A DNA stretch of 64,000 bases from Rufibacter latericius (GTDB lineage: Bacteria; Bacteroidota; Bacteroidia; Cytophagales; Hymenobacteraceae). This document shows, in pieces, positions 62,416 to 64,000 of the stretch (position 1 is the stretch's first letter; each line of letters opens with the position of its first letter). The notes below the pieces were generated by a model. That model was not told the DNA's origin. It saw only the letters and a program-made list of their open reading frames with translations, and did no database searches. The DNA is taken from positions 241,735 to 305,734 of the forward strand of contig NZ_RJJD01000023.1 in assembly GCF_003721515.1 (NCBI RefSeq), read 5' to 3'. A program made the translations under genes and the position numbers.

Positions 62416-62458
62416 GTACCATAAGTGATGCCTCAAGCTCCGTTTTTGCCAGAAGTAA

Positions 62459-64000
62459 TTACTCTCTTTTCACCAACCTGATGGATCTTACCGCCTCACC
62501 GGACTCTATTTTCAGCAGGTACACCCCAGAGGCCAGGTGCCGGGTGTTTAAGTGGTGGAGAGAAGTTCCAGAGGGTAGCGTTTGCCGTTTCAGGGCCGTT
62601 TTCCCTAAAACATCAGAAATAGAGATGGTTACCTCTGTGCTTTCCAAACCGCTTACATCAAGGGATACTTCGTTCCCGATGGGATTCGGAAATACCTTAA
62701 TGGCGTCTGCGGTTTGGTCAGGAATAGCCTCCAAGGTGCGGGCGGTTACGCCTTGTAAGGATGTGGTGTTGCAAGGAATAGTTATAGGAGTAATGGATTT
62801 GCACCTGCCCGAAGTTGAACTGGCTTGGGTAGCGACAGCGGTTTTTTTGGTGACTTGGTAACTACTTACCTCCCAGATGACCTTAGTGCCGTCAAACTCT
62901 ACCGAGAAGGCGTAGTTTTTGCCTGGCAGAAAGACCCTTGGAATCTGGGTTCCGTTTACAAAACAAGGGGGTTGAGAACCGGCGTAAGTCAGTTTGTTTT
63001 CACTGTTAAGCGGTAACCCCACGGTTTTGGTATTTGGGTTCTCATACCAGAAGTGGGCGATGTAGTAACCGGGTCTGGACGATACCTGCACGCATTCAAG
63101 GATGGGTTTCACTGCCCTCACGCCGGTTCCTATGGGGTTCACATATAAGTTGCCGGGTTCTCCGTAGGTCACGTTTACGTTAGGGGATAAAATAGATGCG
63201 GGAGCCCAGCGGTGCGACCCCAGGGTATATCCCGTGATCAGGTTAATGGAATAAAGTTTTGAAATAAGCTCGTCTGCTGCGTTCAGAATAAGAACCGATT
63301 TCTCATTGTTAGCTGGGCCAATGGTATTGCTATTGAGCACCCGGCTGCCATTCAAGATCCTGCTCCCATTCATGATTCGGCTACCGTTCATGATCCGGCT
63401 CCCGTTCAGCAGGAAGGTAGAATTGATAATGGAGGTGGCTTCTAAATCATTCGCATTCAATTGGTTCAATAAGGAACTGCCAATGTTGAGAACTCTGCTG
63501 CCGTTTATTATCCTGGAGCCGTTGATTTCCGCTAATTCACTGACCAGAAAACTCCGGTTCCTGATAGATTCCAGGTTCAGCAACTCGGGCTCGGTCACCA
63601 ACGCCACCTTGCTGGTCTGCAAGGCCAGATGCGTTTGGGCCAGGCTGTTCCGCACCAACTCAATCCGGTCTGTGGTGTTCCTGACGGGCGTAGGAAAATT
63701 GAAGTTGTAGGAAAAGCCGGTGAGCGGAGCACCTTCGGCAATGGCGACATCGCGGGCACTTAGTTCCAGGGCAATTTTCTCTATCTGCAGAATACCTTGT
63801 TCAAAAACGAACTCATAGGTGTTCGTCTGCGCCAGAATAGGATGGCCCGCCACGATGGAGGGTGTGATGATGTAAGCGCCAACATCGCTTAGGTCGGTAG
63901 CCAGGGTGGTGTACCTGATATCACTGACGGTTAAGCCTGGTATGGCAGGAGTAAGCGTTGCTGTGAAAGTGGGCATTTCATCTCCGTAGGGTTTGGTGAG
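62459..64000 (-). CDS. T9SS-exported protein with NGSRI repeats and MBG-type domain (partial)
   Basis: The gene runs off the right edge: the frame stays open to base 64000 and the residues there (KPYGDEMPTFTATL) are the start of an MBG-like bacterial adhesion repeat, so the true start lies outside. After the MBG-like domain comes an unusual stretch with five-residue repeats (NGSRIMNGSRIMNGSRILNG at about 63350-63412 and INGSRIINGSRVLN near 63500-63530), then a beta domain (YYIAHFWYENPNTKTVGLP) and a type A T9SS sorting tail (FPNPIGNEVSLDVSGL, with ASGVYLLKIESGE near the end). It is a secreted or cell-surface protein of unknown role. Confidence 0.85.
   Translation of the reverse strand, partial: LTKPYGDEMPTFTATLTPAIPGLTVSDIRYTTLATDLSDVGAYIITPSIVAGHPILAQTNTYEFVFEQGILQIEKIALELSARDVAIAEGAPLTGFSYNFNFPTPVRNTTDRIELVRNSLAQTHLALQTSKVALVTEPELLNLESIRNRSFLVSELAEINGSRIINGSRVLNIGSSLLNQLNANDLEATSIINSTFLLNGSRIMNGSRIMNGSRILNGSRVLNSNTIGPANNEKSVLILNAADELISKLYSINLITGYTLGSHRWAPASILSPNVNVTYGEPGNLYVNPIGTGVRAVKPILECVQVSSRPGYYIAHFWYENPNTKTVGLPLNSENKLTYAGSQPPCFVNGTQIPRVFLPGKNYAFSVEFDGTKVIWEVSSYQVTKKTAVATQASSTSGRCKSITPITIPCNTTSLQGVTARTLEAIPDQTADAIKVFPNPIGNEVSLDVSGLESTEVTISISDVLGKTALKRQTLPSGTSLHHLNTRHLASGVYLLKIESGEAVRSIRLVKRE
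63341..63412 (-). repeat. Tandem 15-nt repeats coding NGSRI(M/L)
   Basis: Four to five 15-base units in tandem encode Asn-Gly-Ser-Arg followed by Ile and a hydrophobic residue. Third codon positions vary between units, so the protein pattern rather than the DNA is conserved. A second, shorter run lies near 63496-63535. Confidence 0.8.

Noticed and set aside
62581-62620. Hairpin-family-like sequence inside the T9SS protein gene
   Set aside because: It encodes a conserved part of the sorting domain and fits only half of the consensus, so it is likely chance.
1-64000. tRNA, rRNA, CRISPR arrays, transposases, prophage genes
   Set aside because: Looked for on both strands; nothing with the required signatures was seen.

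Overview
The window reads as chromosomal DNA of a pectin-degrading member of the Bacteroidota, most likely order Cytophagales and family Hymenobacteraceae (Rufibacter/Pontibacter-like). The reasons are three SusC/SusD pairs, type IX secretion (T9SS) sorting tails, many SPII lipoproteins, near absence of Shine-Dalgarno sequences, and moderate GC coding DNA with AT-rich gaps. The genus is an inference from style, not from a marker gene. I saw no rRNA, tRNA, CRISPR array, intact insertion sequence or integrase.

Layout. (1) 1-5.3 kb: histidine degradation (hutU, hutI, hutG; no hutH here), interrupted by a minus-strand unknown gene with an internal duplication. (2) 5.4-8.7 kb: phosphoenolpyruvate carboxylase and a GNAT acetyltransferase, both on the minus strand. 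(3) 9.4-18.45 kb: a minus-strand uronate catabolism cluster transcribed kduI, kduD, lacI-type regulator, uxaB, uxaC, kdgK, eda, exuT-like transporter. (4) 18.76-38.25 kb: a plus-strand pectin utilisation locus with SusC/SusD, a DUF5123-like surface lipoprotein, DUF4861, two PL1 pectate lyases, two CE8 pectinesterases, GH105, GH43, GH28 and a CE12 acetylesterase, ended by a 48-nt perfect palindrome. A minus-strand esterase converges on it. (5) 40.25-45.8 kb: second SusC/SusD pair plus a second CE12 esterase. (6) 45.97-49 kb: a 1002-residue beta-helix plus barrel-like protein of unknown activity. (7) 49.96-54.66 kb: third SusC/SusD pair. (8) 55-62.4 kb: a signalling group (nucleotide-transporter-like membrane protein with HEAT-like repeats, stand-alone cNMP-binding protein, HD phosphohydrolase, receiver-adenylate cyclase, TPR histidine kinase). 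(9) 62.46 kb to the edge: the C-terminal part of a T9SS-exported protein with NGSRI repeats.

How the genes work together (inference from families). Secreted PL1 and CE8 enzymes open homogalacturonan, SusC/SusD pairs import the oligomers, GH28, GH105, GH43 and CE12 enzymes finish them in the periplasm, and the ExuT-like carrier brings uronates into the cytoplasm. Unsaturated uronate goes through KduI and KduD to KDG. Galacturonate goes through UxaC and UxaB to altronate, but the altronate dehydratase UxaA is not in the window. KDG is then phosphorylated by KdgK and split by the aldolase to pyruvate and glyceraldehyde 3-phosphate.

Two patterns not explained by the genes stand out. First, seven near-identical LacI-type operator palindromes (consensus TGCAAnCGnTTGCA) lie only in the gaps of the pectin region. 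They form three pairs, upstream of the three SusC genes, spaced 208, 207 and 630 bp centre to centre. Second, about 18 gaps, including those of non-pectin genes, carry a roughly 36-nt imperfect palindrome with halves GTTTTnAGGCnnGTTTT and GAAAAnnRGCCTnAAAAC.
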